Under the pieces are notes generated by a model. The model saw nothing but the letters and a program-made list of their open reading frames with translations, had not been told where the DNA came from and did not search any database. From Trochalopteron elliotii (taxonomy: Eukaryota > Chordata > Aves > Passeriformes > Leiothrichidae), in assembly GCA_024734555.1 (NCBI GenBank), contig JANPWX010000081.1, positions 1,328,301 to 1,392,300 on the forward strand: a stretch of 64,000 nucleotides of DNA, written 5' to 3'. This document shows positions 1-11,967 of this stretch, piece by piece. The translations under genes were made by a program, and so were the position numbers. Within the stretch, counting starts at the first letter, position 1. The number at the start of each line of letters is the position of its first letter.

Positions 1-1922
1 TCTAAAATGCTTAGATTCAAATGATTTAGGTGGTGATCCATGAAGTTTAAATATTCTCTGTATTTAAAAAATCAAATTTAGTTTGATTGGCTCGTATTAA
101 ACTGCTTTTACTACAATGCATTGCAGTAATACCTACAAGTAAGTATTGCACAGCTGACATTGTGGGTTAACTTACAAGAAAATAGAGATATAGGCTGCAC
201 ATTAGACTGTGTCTATTTCTATCAAATTGCATGAGTGGATGAATTTTTCAGGTGAAATTTGAAAAGTTCAGAGTTTTGGAACATGTTAAGGAGAAAGGAA
301 GCAGATCTTGAAAGAAAGGAACATATATGTGGTGTTATTTAGACTCCAGGAATGCAAGTCACAGGAAGTTTGCATGGATTTAATTGAAAAATCTTTTGAG
401 TTATTTGTGCTTTTCAGTCGTCTGAGTTTCTGATGAATAGTTTTTCAATGTAAATCTCACATATGTGTTGGCAATTTTCATAATGAGGGTAGCAAAATGA
501 TTTTGTTTCAAGTTTGAAATTCTTTAAATTGATGGGAACACTACCTGAATCTAAAGTAATAGAACCTGCATTTATAAAAAGAAAGTCATTCATAAAAAGG
601 GTTTCAGAAAGGAGTTCTCTTAAAGTATTCTGATTTTTCTGTAGAATATTTTGTCTTGAACTTTGGAAAATGCTTATAGTTTCTAAGATACTTTTTTTCT
701 TTCTCTTATTCATGTTGAATACTTCTTGTACAGGATATAATTCCACTGAATCAGGAAGCTTGTTTATCAGATAGGCAAACACGTACTACACCACAAAGGT
801 GATAGAATCTTTTCCAATGGATTTTTAGCCCTATCAAATGATTCCTTTTCTTATATATATGAAAAGTATGAGGTTCCAGAGTCAATGATTTTTTGAAAGC
901 AAATAATAATACAATTTCCATCCCTGTTCATAAGCAGATCCTTTATTCGGCTACACACCACCATAACTGCAATTGGCATCAGTACCAGCTGTGCATATGT
1001 AACTAAGGGCAAAGCTTGGCCCTTAATCAAAATAATTTTCTGTGGCAAGAATATCCATTTATGTTTATTCAGTTTATATTTTAGATGAGCCATTCAGTTC
1101 TCTCTTTTCCTTCAGTAGTGTATCATAAATTGTAAACCTTCAGTAACTTTGTTGTGTATTATTCCATTGCATTGTCAAATTAATTAATATGTGTTTATAT
1201 TATTCTGCAAAAATCCATCATATGTTCTAGGCAAGTCTTGCTATTCTGAATGTGTATGAGACAATCCAAGCATCAAGTCCTGTAACCCAATAAATGCATT
1301 ATTGGCCTTGCTAATGACAGATTTCAGGCTTCACGGTAGCTCTGCAAATCCTTGGGACTTTTTAGGCTTTGTCAGGACTTCTCTTGGCCTGCACAGAGAG
1401 CTATGTTTCACAATGTTCAGCTGTAAAAGCAATATTTTTATGACCTTTTTTCTAATGGCTATTTCCTAATTTGTTTTACTTTTGCTGAGCTTTGTGTAAC
1501 CAAGTAGTAATTTTATATATATATATAAAATTATAACCATAATTTTTGTGTAGATAGTGCTACTAAGTATTTGTATTGTGTAGAATGAACTGTTTATGAC
1601 CATACCATAATGATGCAGAGTAATGGAATAAAAGAATGGGAGTGAAGCAGAGCCTCTAAATGTGGGGAAAGATCATGCAGTGTAGGAAGCATACAGGGAT
1701 GGGATGATGACAGAGGTGGCACCTGGTGATATGAGGACTCCCAGTGCTATAAAAAAACTCATGAGTGGTCAATTTCCTATTGATAGAGAAATATTGCCTT
1801 CACACCTGTGTAAAACCAGTTTTCTAGAAGTAACAGGAGAACAAAGAGCAAGTATGTGAGATAAGAAAGATGCTTGTTTGTCATATGGGAAATTAAAATA
1901 TATTATGGACAAATAAACCATC
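1..1922. other. Unassigned AT-rich intergenic or intronic sequence
   Basis: I see no gene, RNA or recognisable transposon here. The small open frames lack family motifs, splice context or any codon-like pattern. The one distinctive structure is a 26-bp perfect AT palindrome at 1508-1533 with a core of alternating TA, flanked by unrelated sequence. A slightly more GC-rich patch at about 1620-1750 is unassigned. Confidence 0.6.
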
Positions 1923-2050
1923 ACAAAAAAAACCAACAAAATAAAACCCAAACAAAACAAAACAAAAAAGTCACACACACACACACACACAAAAAAACAA
2001 AAAACAAACAAAAAAAAAAAAACAACAAACCAAAACCAAACAAAAACAAA
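1923..2050. repeat. A-rich low-complexity tract with (CA)n core
   Basis: The tract is nearly T-free on the plus strand and made of A runs broken by single or double C. It contains a (CA)n microsatellite at about 1972-1990 followed by A-runs of up to 13. The open frames on both strands (K/N/T-rich and F/V/C-rich) are artefacts of this composition. It may be an expanded A-rich retroposon tail, but no recognisable retroposon body adjoins it. Confidence 0.9.
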
Positions 2051-3504
2051 GGGAGAACCTATGTTAGAAATATACAATTGACCTGAAATGAGGAGCAAGA
2101 AGTGCCAACATCAACATGATGGAGGAGGGAAGGACGAGGATTGCTGATGATGGTGCAATGTCCCCCCCTTGCTGTGATGCTGCAGACTCTAAGACCTATA
2201 GAAGCAGTGAAAGGGGAAGAATAACACCACAGAAAGAGCACAAAATCCAGGAAGTTTCTGCATAACAATTATAATTTTGTTTTTGAGATTTTCCTCTAAA
2301 AGTTTTCTTACCTCCTTTTTTTTTCTATTTTCTATCACACAACTAACTAAATTCATGATGCTGTATAAAAGGTGGGATTTTTTTCTTTTTGTTGAAATAT
2401 GTATTTTGAACATAACAAATACACCTTGGTATTTTTAAGTGAAGCATGCAGCCCCTGTGTTGAAGTGTAGATTGTGCCTTCTGCTCATGCACTTGGGGAA
2501 TTTCTGTGTTTCAGAGGTACTCCCCATGTAGAACATGTATTCATCCTATTCATATGTGAATTCGCAACAAGTCAATTTAAACAGCAAATATTTTTCAATG
2601 TCTCAAATAGGTCATTTTTCTAAGGCATATAAGAAGAGCATCCATGTTTTTAGTGCATGCTCCAAAAGAGCAAATATTAGATGACCTGTACCAAGGAAAG
2701 CAAGATGGGCTTGTAAAAGATTAGGTTCTATATTCTTAAAATTTCATTATTTGGAAGATCATGGAATATTTTTCCCAGTCGACATCTCTGATTTGAATAG
2801 AATCTTCCTAGAACTGTTAAATTTTACAGGGGAGCAGAACAATGAGATGACTAACTAAAAATATTTTCCTAGGCATCTTCTGAAAGAAATAACACCCAAA
2901 AGACTGTCAGCCTTTATCTACCCTCAGCAATGGTTTTATCTTCACTGTAATGTCCTTAAATCCCATTGGTTCTTTTTATCTATCATAACTCAGAAGGTGA
3001 TATGTGTTACTCTCCAGTAGTGCTGGAAACATCATGAGATGGCTTTTAATAGGAGACTTGGAACATAAAGCAACAAAACTAGCACATATTTGGATCCTAG
3101 TTCTCATTTGTAGAGAAAGATGTAGGTGACATGCCTTAATGTACAATGGGAGTGGGGTGAGAGTGGAAATAACAGAAATAAAGATATTGGAAGTGCATCC
3201 AGCACCTTCAGCAAGCAGGGCTACAAGCTGCTGCCTGCAGCAGTGTTTGAAAGGGTGTACAGGTCAGTGCTTGCGGGAAGTTCCCTTTTCATTTGGGGAA
3301 AGGTGGTTCAGGAGGAATGGGCAGGTGTTCAGGGTGTAACCCAAGGGTCAAAGAAAGCCTCACTGTGTCTTTTACCCAATGTCTTTACATGGGAGAAGTG
3401 AGCAAAACCATGGTAACAATGACTGGAAATCACTTTCTGTGATTTTTCTGCCTGTATTCATCTTCAATCTTCATTTTTGGAGCCATGTTTTTGAGGATTG
3501 ACAG
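2051..3504. other. Unassigned sequence
   Basis: No gene or repeat family is recognised. Two patches are somewhat richer in GC, at about 2095-2260 and 3126-3400. The second carries overlapping open frames of 91 and 66 codons with no motif I recognise, no splice context and no start context of note. Either patch could be an old decayed transposon. Confidence 0.5.
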
Positions 3505-3557
3505 TTCATAACTCAGTTATTTACTGAGTTATGAAAGGCAGCATAACATTTATGCTG
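3505..3557. repeat. Two adjacent perfect stem-loops
   Basis: The first hairpin has 13-bp perfect arms at 3505-3517 and 3523-3535 around a 5-nt loop. The second begins 3 bases later, with 8-bp perfect arms at 3539-3546 and 3550-3557 around a 3-nt loop. The pairing is read directly from the sequence. Function is unknown; they may be template-switch products or a small structured RNA. Confidence 0.7.
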
Positions 3558-3667
3558 GAGGCAACATTTTGCATCTCCAGCAACCTGCATATGTGAAGAT
3601 CATACATCTACTTTTTCTAGACCAAGCTAATACCCATAATCCTGCCTTTATTTTCTCCTTTACTTTT

Positions 3668-3710
3668 CAAAAAAAAACCAAACAAACAAAAAAAACAACA
3701 AAAAAACCCC
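3668..3710. repeat. A-rich (CAAA)n-like tract
   Basis: A low-complexity run of A broken by single or paired C, ending in a short C run. It has the same flavour as the tracts at 1923-2050, 32379-32412 and 53344-53404. Confidence 0.85.
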
Positions 3711-5181
3711 TGCTACTTGAACTTTAGTTGCTACAAAACAAAACTTTATAACATTTATTGTGAAAGATATTTGACACTTCCATGCTTCTGTGGAAGTATC
3801 TAGCTTATTAAAAATTTGTTTCTTGCTGCCATAGTATCTTTAAAGGAAAGCCCTCTCAAGTGTCATGAAAATAATTGCTCTATCTCTTCATAATATTTCA
3901 GTCATTATGAATTAATATACTTTATTAACTGTCACTAGAATTTCTTCTTAGAAATATTCATGCCAATTAGGGCAACACATTTCCATATTTCTTAATATAT
4001 TGATATATCATTGTTCTGATATAAAACTTTACTACTATTGTTGGGAGAAAATGTTGGACTGAGTCCAAGACAATGAAGATAAATAAGTAGAAATGGAAAT
4101 GAAACTCATAGAAAATATTAAATATTATTGTGGTGTATTTCCTATTTGCATTTCTGTCCATCCTCCTTCAGTATTTCTAATGAAAGAAAACACATTGAAT
4201 ATCAAGAGCTGAACAAGAACTGAAATTCATTTCAAGGATAAGGGAAGTGACATGAAATTGAATAGAACTTTTACCATCAACATTATTCATAAGGACCATT
4301 TGTTGATTAAACTATCTGTTGTACTCTCAGCATGTCATATCACATCAATCACATATGAATTTAAATTAAAGTCATATTCCAAAAAATAATAATTGCCAAG
4401 TTGCCACGTGTGCCATCTGAGTGCTAAATTTAAGCTTTTGCAGTACTTCAGCAGCTGCATGAGCCTATGAATAATTCATTAACTGTGTGAAATAGTAGAT
4501 TAGAATTAACCAACTAGTTGCATATTTTAGCTAATGTTTGGAATTGAAGAAATATAACTAGCCAATTCACCAGATACTTCCTAATGAAAAGCAATTCTTT
4601 TGTGCAACATTTTGGAAGATCTACTTAATGCTTAATATAAGCTTTAGGCAAACAGAGGAATTGGGCTAAAATTCAAAATTACAAGAAGAAAAAGAATGTA
4701 ATAAATGATATACAGAGGAAGAAAAGGACGTCAGCTAGAAAATGTACAAGTGGCTTGTACATAGCTCCAGGTATTCTTGTTCTTGTATTCTAGAGACAAC
4801 AGGTGATTTTTTAGGCTTGTTTATGTTCGTAATTTTTGTGTATTTTTAGATTGAAAGAATCATGATATACTTTCTATGCACATCAGAAATTATTTGTCTT
4901 TTTTTCCTAACTAACTAGCATTAAAGTCCATATTTCCAATTCCCAGAGATAGGCTGGTACTGGGTTTGCCTGCTTTCTGTGGCTGGTAACCAACAGCAAA
5001 TATCTGCTGGAAGGAAACTGAAAATTTTCTTTGCAGGCATTAGACATTCTTGTTCTCACACAAACTGCCAACACATAAGCAGCTCATTTTATACCTATGT
5101 GCTCAAAAGTAATGTATTTTTAAAGGCAGGAAAAGGGGTGTAATTTCTCACTAAGGTGTGACTGAAATCACATGATTTTAA
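3711..5181. other. Unassigned AT-rich sequence
   Basis: I see nothing recognisable: no gene, no repeat family and no long open frame on either strand. Confidence 0.6.
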
Positions 5182-5393
5182 AGAACCTTAGAATATCTCA
5201 AGTTGGAAGGAACCCATAAGGATCATCAAGTAGTCTTTGCAGGACTAATTAAAACTAAACCAAATGACTAAGTGAATTATCTAGACAATCCTTGAACTGT
5301 AACAGGCTTGGTGCCATGACCACATCCCCGGAGAGTGTATTCCAGTGAAAAACCTTTTCCTAATGTTCATTTTGAACTTCCCCTGACACAGAA
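5182..5393 (-). mobile_element. CR1 LINE 3'-end fragment, reverse orientation
   Basis: The plus strand matches the antisense of a CR1 3' untranslated tail. It carries the recognisable runs 'agttggaaggaaccca', 'aaggatcatcaagt', 'cttggtgccatgaccac', 'cctttt cctaatgttcat' and 'cccctgacaca'. CR1 is a non-LTR retrotransposon that integrates by target-primed reverse transcription and is usually 5'-truncated, as here. The copy is diverged and internally altered at about 5233-5290, where the usual 'ctggccctgcacaggac' block is degraded. It has no coding capacity. Confidence 0.85.
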
Positions 5394-6208
5394 AAAATCA
5401 AACTGTCTGGGGAAAGGATTTTCCCTTTCAGGAAACTGCTGGCTTAGGAAGCTGCCAGGGTACTTTTCTTCTCATCACAGGAGCAAGGGTGACTCTTGAA
5501 CATTTTATTGCTGACCTCCGTCCTCTGGGTTGGTCCCCTGTAAACTGAAGGCTTAAAGAATGAGGCTGTGGAGCTCATGGACATATGTGATTGCCATTGT
5601 TTTTTTGTTTTTTTTAATAGTTTTCATAATTTCCCTTTTTAATCTGTGAGAGCAGGTACTATTACACATTATGCAAATTTGTAACCAAGTCTGCAGCATG
5701 ACTCTTAAAGGGGAAATAAGAATTAATGGCACCATGTCCTGTGTTTGAAAGGAGCAGCCCCACCACTGAGCAACAGTACGAAGCCTCATTCATAGATGAG
5801 GCTTCCTCATTCCTCATTCCTCATTCCCTTGCCTACTTTCTTTGAGAGTTGTCCTTTCACATGTAAAGCAGGATGGAAAAGAGTTTTTGATACTGTGTGG
5901 AACTTGTGTGTGACCTAATGGGTTTTAACCATTAAAACTTCAATGGTTTTAACTTGCTTTTTTTGGTTGACATAGTTGCTTATCCATTCTTAGTGAAATG
6001 TAATTTTTATCTAATTATAATTTTTGAATTATTTATAGCAGTCATGTCCAGGCCTTCACTTCTGGATTATACTGCTGTCTGCAACTAGCAGAGGAGCACT
6101 TATGCTACCTGATATGAAGGGCTCAGGTCATGCCAAGTAGAATTTAGGAAATTGTCTGATTTGGGGTATGACACACAAATGTGTTTCCTTGCTTTAAAAT
6201 TACTGTCT
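5394..6208. other. Unassigned sequence with a short heptamer repeat
   Basis: No gene is seen. A small (TTCCTCA)n slippage repeat of about four units lies at 5801-5828. The more GC-rich patch at about 5420-5540, directly beyond the CR1 tail, is not recognisable as a CR1 continuation and is left unassigned. Confidence 0.55.
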
Positions 6209-6250
<42 letters not shown>

Positions 6251-6335
6251 ACGATAATAATAATTTATTAGTAGTACTAGTAATAATAATAGTAATGAAG
6301 GGAGGAAGGGGGGAGGAATGGAGGGAGGGAGAAAT
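6209..6335. repeat. Compound microsatellite: (GTA)n, (AAT)n-like, purine/G-rich
   Basis: Three different simple-sequence blocks abut. A nearly pure (GTA)n of about 14 units covers 6209-6250. Interrupted AAT/AGT trinucleotides follow to about 6294. A G-rich purine block covers about 6296-6335 and includes runs of six and three G. The open frame with a serine run across 6181-6369 and its tyrosine/leucine-rich antisense partner are products of the repeat and not genes. Confidence 0.95.
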
Positions 6336-8515
6336 GAGAGAGCCATGGGGAATGCTACCAGTGCAGTAGAAGTAAGATGATAATAATACAAAATAGTATT
6401 ACTTTTATTTAGAATAATATCTGTGTCCTTTGGTATAAAATAATTAAGGTAATGCAATAGTCTGATAAAGGGAACTATTTAGAAGAGATTAAGGGACTCC
6501 GGCATTGTTTTTATTTGTGTTACAACTGCTTATGCATAATATACCAGGGCTTTGCAATGGCCAGTACTTTAAAGATATCTAAATGAGAAAGCTCCTAGTC
6601 CAGGAAAAACACTCAGAAGAAATAAGTGAAAGTGAAGAGGCAAAATGAAGTAACAGTGCAGTGGGTATTTTATTTAAAAGCAATGCATGAAGGTGGTGGT
6701 TGGTCTGATTAACTGGCAGAGCAGTTGGCCTGGCAAAATTTTATTCACTGAGGTTAACAGGAACAACTTTCTACACAGATACCCTACTTTGTTGGCCTCT
6801 TATTTTACTTCAGCTTTTTCCCACCCTGTCAAGAAGATTATTGAATAAAACATTAAGGGTTTCATAATGCATTACTGTTTCTAACTTCACTTTTCAGTGT
6901 GATTTTTTTATGGTGTTATCAAGCATGTACATAGAGGGAGATTTGTTCCATCACCTCAGCCTGTTTCTATAGTAATTTAAAAAATCTACATGTGTGATAT
7001 ATTTCTCAGGATCTCAAATAATTAGGACAATTGGTCAAATGGCACATTCCTGATTCCACAGGGTTTTATTGCAATTAAGAAAATTCTGCTCTATTAAGGA
7101 AATTTCAGAGTGACGAAAAGATATATTAGTGTGTATTATTGTAATAATGTTTAGCATTTACAATATGCCTTCTACCTTAGGATCTCAAAAAGTTCTTCAG
7201 AAGAATTTGTTTTGCATTCAGACTGTGGTACATCTGCTGCTACCTCTGTGTTACAGATAAGGAAAATAAATTACAGAAACTTAAAATATGTGCAAAAGCC
7301 TTTGTATTAAACCACTGAAAGAGGGCGATTGAAAGAACTAGAAGCAAAGTTTTGTCTACTTTGGTTCACTATTTCTGATATATTCAAAGGGCTAGATTGC
7401 AAGTTGAGCTGTGTATCTCAGGCATGTGCCCTCAGAGGTCTCCTCTAGAGTGTACACACAGAGAATGTTTGGCTTTAACCCACTTTATACATGTTTCAAA
7501 TAGATGAATCCAAATTTGCACATCATAGTTTAAATCTGGGAAAAAAAATGGAAGAATCATGGCCTACAGACTTGATGTCTGTAGAGGGGTAACAGCTCAG
7601 AACTTCTGGAGCAGCAGCTTCCTTTATACCTCCTCCTCAGGTCTTGTCTGAGTCACAGTTGTATCCACACCCTTCACAACTTATCTTTAATGCACAGATC
7701 CTCCAATGTAAGGACTTGGAATTATGGAAATCTTTGGCAATTCTGAGGAAAAACATCACTTCTGACAGATGAAAAATGTATATCGCTTCTGACAGATGAA
7801 AAGTGTAGAGGAGAAAAGACATTACACAATTTTGTATTAAAATTTAAAGATTTCTGTTTTAAAGTTAAAAAAACCCCAACAATCAAACAAACAAAAAATC
7901 AAATATTTCAATTAAAAATTTTATTTCCATCTCCAATACTTATCTCTATATCATCAACAGCAACTTCTGTGTAGCTCCAAATGCCTATGGTGTCTTTCAG
8001 ATATGCTGTTTCAGTGCAAATCTACACTTTCCTTTCTGCAATATAATTTCAGTTTCCTACTAATAAACATATACTTAAAATGTTTCAGTTCCATGTTAAT
8101 AATAATTTTTGAAAATGCATCATCTCTGCACCAAACACTGAAAATTCCTCTGTCATATCAGGTCTATTTAAGTGATAGGAAAAGAAATTCCATGAGGCTA
8201 AAATAAATTAATTAATGTTACAGTCATCCCCAAGGTACATGAGTGACATAAAGATCATCTGGGGATATGGAAGTAAAAAGCAATAAATCAATAGTCCTCA
8301 TAACCCACACTTCAGATGTTTTGCAGTTATTAGATCTTTAAAATGTGTAGAAGAATCAGAGAATCAGAATAAATATTAGGAAGAAAATAAGGTATTAAAT
8401 AAAGTTTTGGAAGGTAGTGCTTTTCATTAGAAAGAAGAAAGGCAAAATAGAAGGATAAAGAATAAATTGCCCACAACAGCAGAAAGTAAAGAAATAACAG
8501 CCATGAACTAAAGTA
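6336..8515. other. Unassigned sequence with a 27-bp tandem duplication
   Basis: No gene or transposon is recognised. A 27-bp unit is present twice in tandem at 7759-7812, with the starts of 'cttctgacagatgaaaa' exactly 27 bases apart. An A-rich stretch with CAAA runs lies at 7866-7897. Confidence 0.6.
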
Positions 8516-8731
8516 CAAGAAGTTCCACCTGAACATGAGGAAGAGCTTTTTTACATTGAGGGTGGCAGAGCACTGGAACAGCTGCCCAGGGTGGTCATGG
8601 AGTCTCCCTCTCTGTAGACATTCAAAACCCACCTGGATGTTCCTGTCACCTGCTCCGGGTGACCCTGCCTTGGCAGAGGGGTTAGACTGGATGATCTCCA
8701 GAGCTCCCTTCCAACCATGATGATTCTGTGG
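8516..8731 (+). mobile_element. CR1 LINE 3'-end fragment, forward orientation
   Basis: The segment reads in CR1 sense: 'gaagttccacctgaacatg', 'aggaagagctttttt', 'agagcactggaacagctgcc', 'ttagactggatgatct' and 'cttccaaccatga', ending in a degenerate copy of the ATTCTGTG 3' terminal repeat at 8722-8731. It retains only the end of the LINE and no protein domain. The 61-codon plus-strand frame and part of the 156-codon minus-strand frame crossing it are accidental. Confidence 0.93.
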
Positions 8732-11637
8732 GCATGGCAATTGAAAAAAAGGAATACTTTCTAAAGCAGTTTCATCACAAAATGTGCAGTTTATGGTCAC
8801 TGTGTCTTATCAGGGGTTTAGAAAAAGGAATAATCATTGATATAGAATGCAAAACTTTTTGGTATCAAAACATAATATTGATATTGAAATGGGTAAAACA
8901 AGCCATAGGGCATTAAGTCAGACTTCCTCTGATTTTGCAGATTTAGGATGAGTCTTTCCTTACAGCTACTCTGTGAATGTCTAAAACAGAAAACCTTCCT
9001 TGAAGTGCAGCTTGGAGGTGGGATGAGAAACAATATGTTGTATTGAGCCACTGCCAAGCACTGTGTGTTTTATACTACACATCTCTGGGATGGGGAGGAG
9101 AGGGGAGAATAAAAAGGCTTGGCTTTGCTATGGGGTCAAAGTAAATATTTAGGTCATGTTTTTCCTCTCATTCAAGGACTCAGGATGTAATTATTTGTCA
9201 CTCTGAACTAGCCCTTTGTCCGTGAAATAGATACTTATGTGAGGTACTTACAGATGAGTATGGTGCAGAAAAATACTGCTTAGACTTCTCCTTCTGTTAC
9301 TGTCATTTCGAACCTGAGTCCCTTAGTTCAAATCTCTTGTTTCTTTCCAGCTGAACTGTAAAAACATGCCAATGTTGTGATGTGAACAAACAAGGACAAG
9401 AAAAACCTGTCTAACCTAATTTTACTTGACACCTAAATTGTAGTCATGTTGGGTTCAGAAAATAAAGAATGCAGCAGAAAATAAATGAACTATTTTTTTC
9501 TGTAGTGTCAGTACATTTTCTGTTGTAATTTTCTGCATATCAAAAATTGAAAGGTTTTCTTCTGAACTAATCAAAACTATTTAAAATTTTAGGTCAAAAA
9601 TATTTCTCTCTAGAACTACTTTGATCTTACAACTACCTTATTTGGTTGAAAAAATAGTCAGTTCTAGTTTATCCTACTAATCCTAATGTTACTATGTTAG
9701 ATTGTCACTAAATCTCCTTTCATCTATTTTTCATGTTAGCTGGAAAGCTCACACAATTTTTGATTTGTATAAATACTCTTCAAAACTAAAACAAATTAGT
9801 ACCTTTTAATTCTATACAAAGAAAACCTTCATTAAATCAAATGAAAATTTGATTTAATGTTTTATGCAACTTTTTTGCCTTTTTTAAAAAAATAAACATA
9901 ACTTTGCATAATATTCCATTACTGTAATGATCACTGACCGATCAAAATGCATGCTTTCATTTTAATGCATATCTAACCTGGCATAGAATACAGACATATA
10001 TATGATATAAAAGACACATAAGGAAGCTCTGCATTGGTTTCAACTCTTTTTTATGTCAAATGCATGTAATTTTTGGAGATACAATTTTTTTGTTTTATTC
10101 TGAGGAGCTGAACTTTTCCAAATTCTGTTTCAAGAACTTTGTCCACCCGACCATTGAGGCTGAGGCTGACCAGTATTGGCACAGAGGCAGTTTAGAGGGA
10201 GTGTTGCTGCTTACATGAATGAAGAATAAGGCATTGCTCCAAGAGCTCTGACAGACACAGACAACCCAATTTATCTGCCTCTTTGTATCTTTGGCTAACA
10301 TCATCTCTGTGGGCTTGTCTAAAAAAATCTGACAGACTTACTTTTCTAATTGCTCCAAACTCTCTCCATTTCATCAGTTTTCCATGCCTGAAAAGTGCTG
10401 ATAAAAGGCCTTCATTCTGGCTGACTGGGAGATGAACAAAAAGGTGCCACTTCTACTTTTCTTTCCAATATTAATATTAAAGTTTGAGGGATTTTGAAGA
10501 AAATTAAATTTTGAGATGATTAGCTAAACCTGCACCTTTAATTAATCACAGCCTTAATCCATCTTAATTCTTATGCATACATCTAGATTTTAAGCATGTG
10601 GACATGAGTTCACACAAGTGAGTTTTTTAAAAAAGAAAAATGTCTGAGTAAAGTTTAAACTAGTTTTTTGAATTTTCCAGTACTTATATAAAATTGTACA
10701 AAGTTGAAACTTCCACAAAATATAGAAAAATATTCATTTTAGTCTGATTTTCAGTTGCTGGAAACATCCAGATATTATTATAAAGGTAAAAAAAAAAAAA
10801 TCTAAATTAGTCTGTTTCAAAGAACTAGAAATATGGAAGGAAACTGGGAAATTCTGCTCTAATTATACTTTATTGCCTTACAGTGTATTCACAAAAGGGG
10901 CTTGATTTAGTGTCTGATACTTATTTTTCAGGCGTGTTATGGAACTCTCATCAAGGCTAGGGTGATATCACCAGGCTGACCAGAGACATGATGAAATTTC
11001 TATTTACAAAATAATGGTTGTCCCTTGTCTACTGAGAAAAAAATGCCTTGACTGATAGATCACTGTCAACATTCTCTGTCATTATTTATTCCTTTCTGTT
11101 TTCTGTGGAAGCCCTTCAGACTCTGTCAGTCCATAAATCATTGGTTATTCTACTGCTTGAAGATACTGGGGCAGCATAACACATTCGAAGCTTTTTTATG
11201 GAAAGTCTGTAGAAAATTTGCTAAAAAACCAGACAGGTCCACATTAGTGAATATCTGTGTTACAGGAAAGATGTGCAGAAAATGCATTAAGTACATTGAT
11301 ACCTATTTCAGAAATTTTTTTGTTTTGATTGGTTTGATAAAATGCAAGCCATGTGAATGTGGATGCTGAATTTTTGATAACCTAATTTTTTAGTGAGTTT
11401 CTTTTCGTAATATGCAGACAAGTGGTTGAAAAGCTTTATTATGTTTTGGAAAGCTGTAAAATTTCCCAGGCCATCTAGAGGAGGATGAAGCAGTTTGCAA
11501 AAGAAGCAGTTAAAGGAAGGAAATGTGGCCCACAGGACTGGCTCTTTGATGCTGCCCCAACAGGGTGGATTGGGTGACATGTTTAAATCCTTTACACCCA
11601 TGTGAGACTATGAAAGAAAAAAAAAAAAAAAAGCTAG
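8732..11637. other. Unassigned AT-rich sequence
   Basis: No gene is recognised. A perfect 13-bp inverted repeat with a GAAA loop lies at 9830-9859. The patch at about 10095-10330 is less AT-rich and has two overlapping minus-strand frames of 69 and 60 codons with no known motif. It could be an old repeat or conserved non-coding sequence. A run of 17 A precedes the LTR-like segment at 11615-11632. Confidence 0.55.
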
Positions 11638-11967
11638 TGTGGTAAATAAAAGTCATGGAAAAGGGAAAGGTGATTGTAGCCCTAGTTTCGTGCCTGAGAT
11701 GTTTTAGTTTTCTGAAATGCTTTTCCCAGGGAATTTTCTGAAAATAAGAGAAGTGTTTTTGTAAACTGTACTTTGTTTTTCATTCCTTTTCCTAGGAGGG
11801 ACTTCTTCTTGATGTCCCTCTGGTCTGGCCAATGTGAAGGAAGAGGTTTGTCCTTTTGTCACTAATCAATTTGGTCTGTGTAAAATAGTATATAAGGGAG
11901 ACACATCCCAAAAATAAAGTAATAGTTTTCACCCTTCTGAAGTCGGAATCTGTGTCGTTGTACGACA
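11638..11967 (+). mobile_element. Probable solo LTR of an ALV-like endogenous retrovirus
   Basis: The promoter end of an LTR is visible. A TATATAAG box lies at 11889-11896, an AATAAA signal at 11913-11918 only 24 bases on, and a short U5-like stretch ends in CA at 11967. A TATA box and AATAAA this close together recall avian-leukosis-type LTRs with a very short R region. The 5' boundary is my guess, taken from the nearest TG that gives a normal LTR length of about 330 bp. I could not find a target-site duplication, and no primer-binding site or viral gene follows, so a solo LTR or fragment is the best reading. The alternative is an unrelated segment that happens to carry promoter-like motifs. 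Confidence 0.45.

Noticed and set aside
1923..2050. Possible CRISPR-like or satellite array in the A-rich tracts
   Set aside because: There is no regular repeat-spacer structure. It is simple A/C low complexity, as are 32379-32412 and 53344-53404.
6181..6457. Poly-serine and poly-tyrosine frames
   Set aside because: They are produced directly by the (GTA)n microsatellite.
8330..8800. 156-codon minus-strand open frame
   Set aside because: It runs antisense through a CR1 tail and then through AT-rich sequence giving a hydrophobic chance peptide. No domain or splice context.
9830..9859. A bacterial-type intrinsic terminator (hairpin then T-run)
   Set aside because: The window is vertebrate DNA, the stem is AT-rich and no gene lies upstream.
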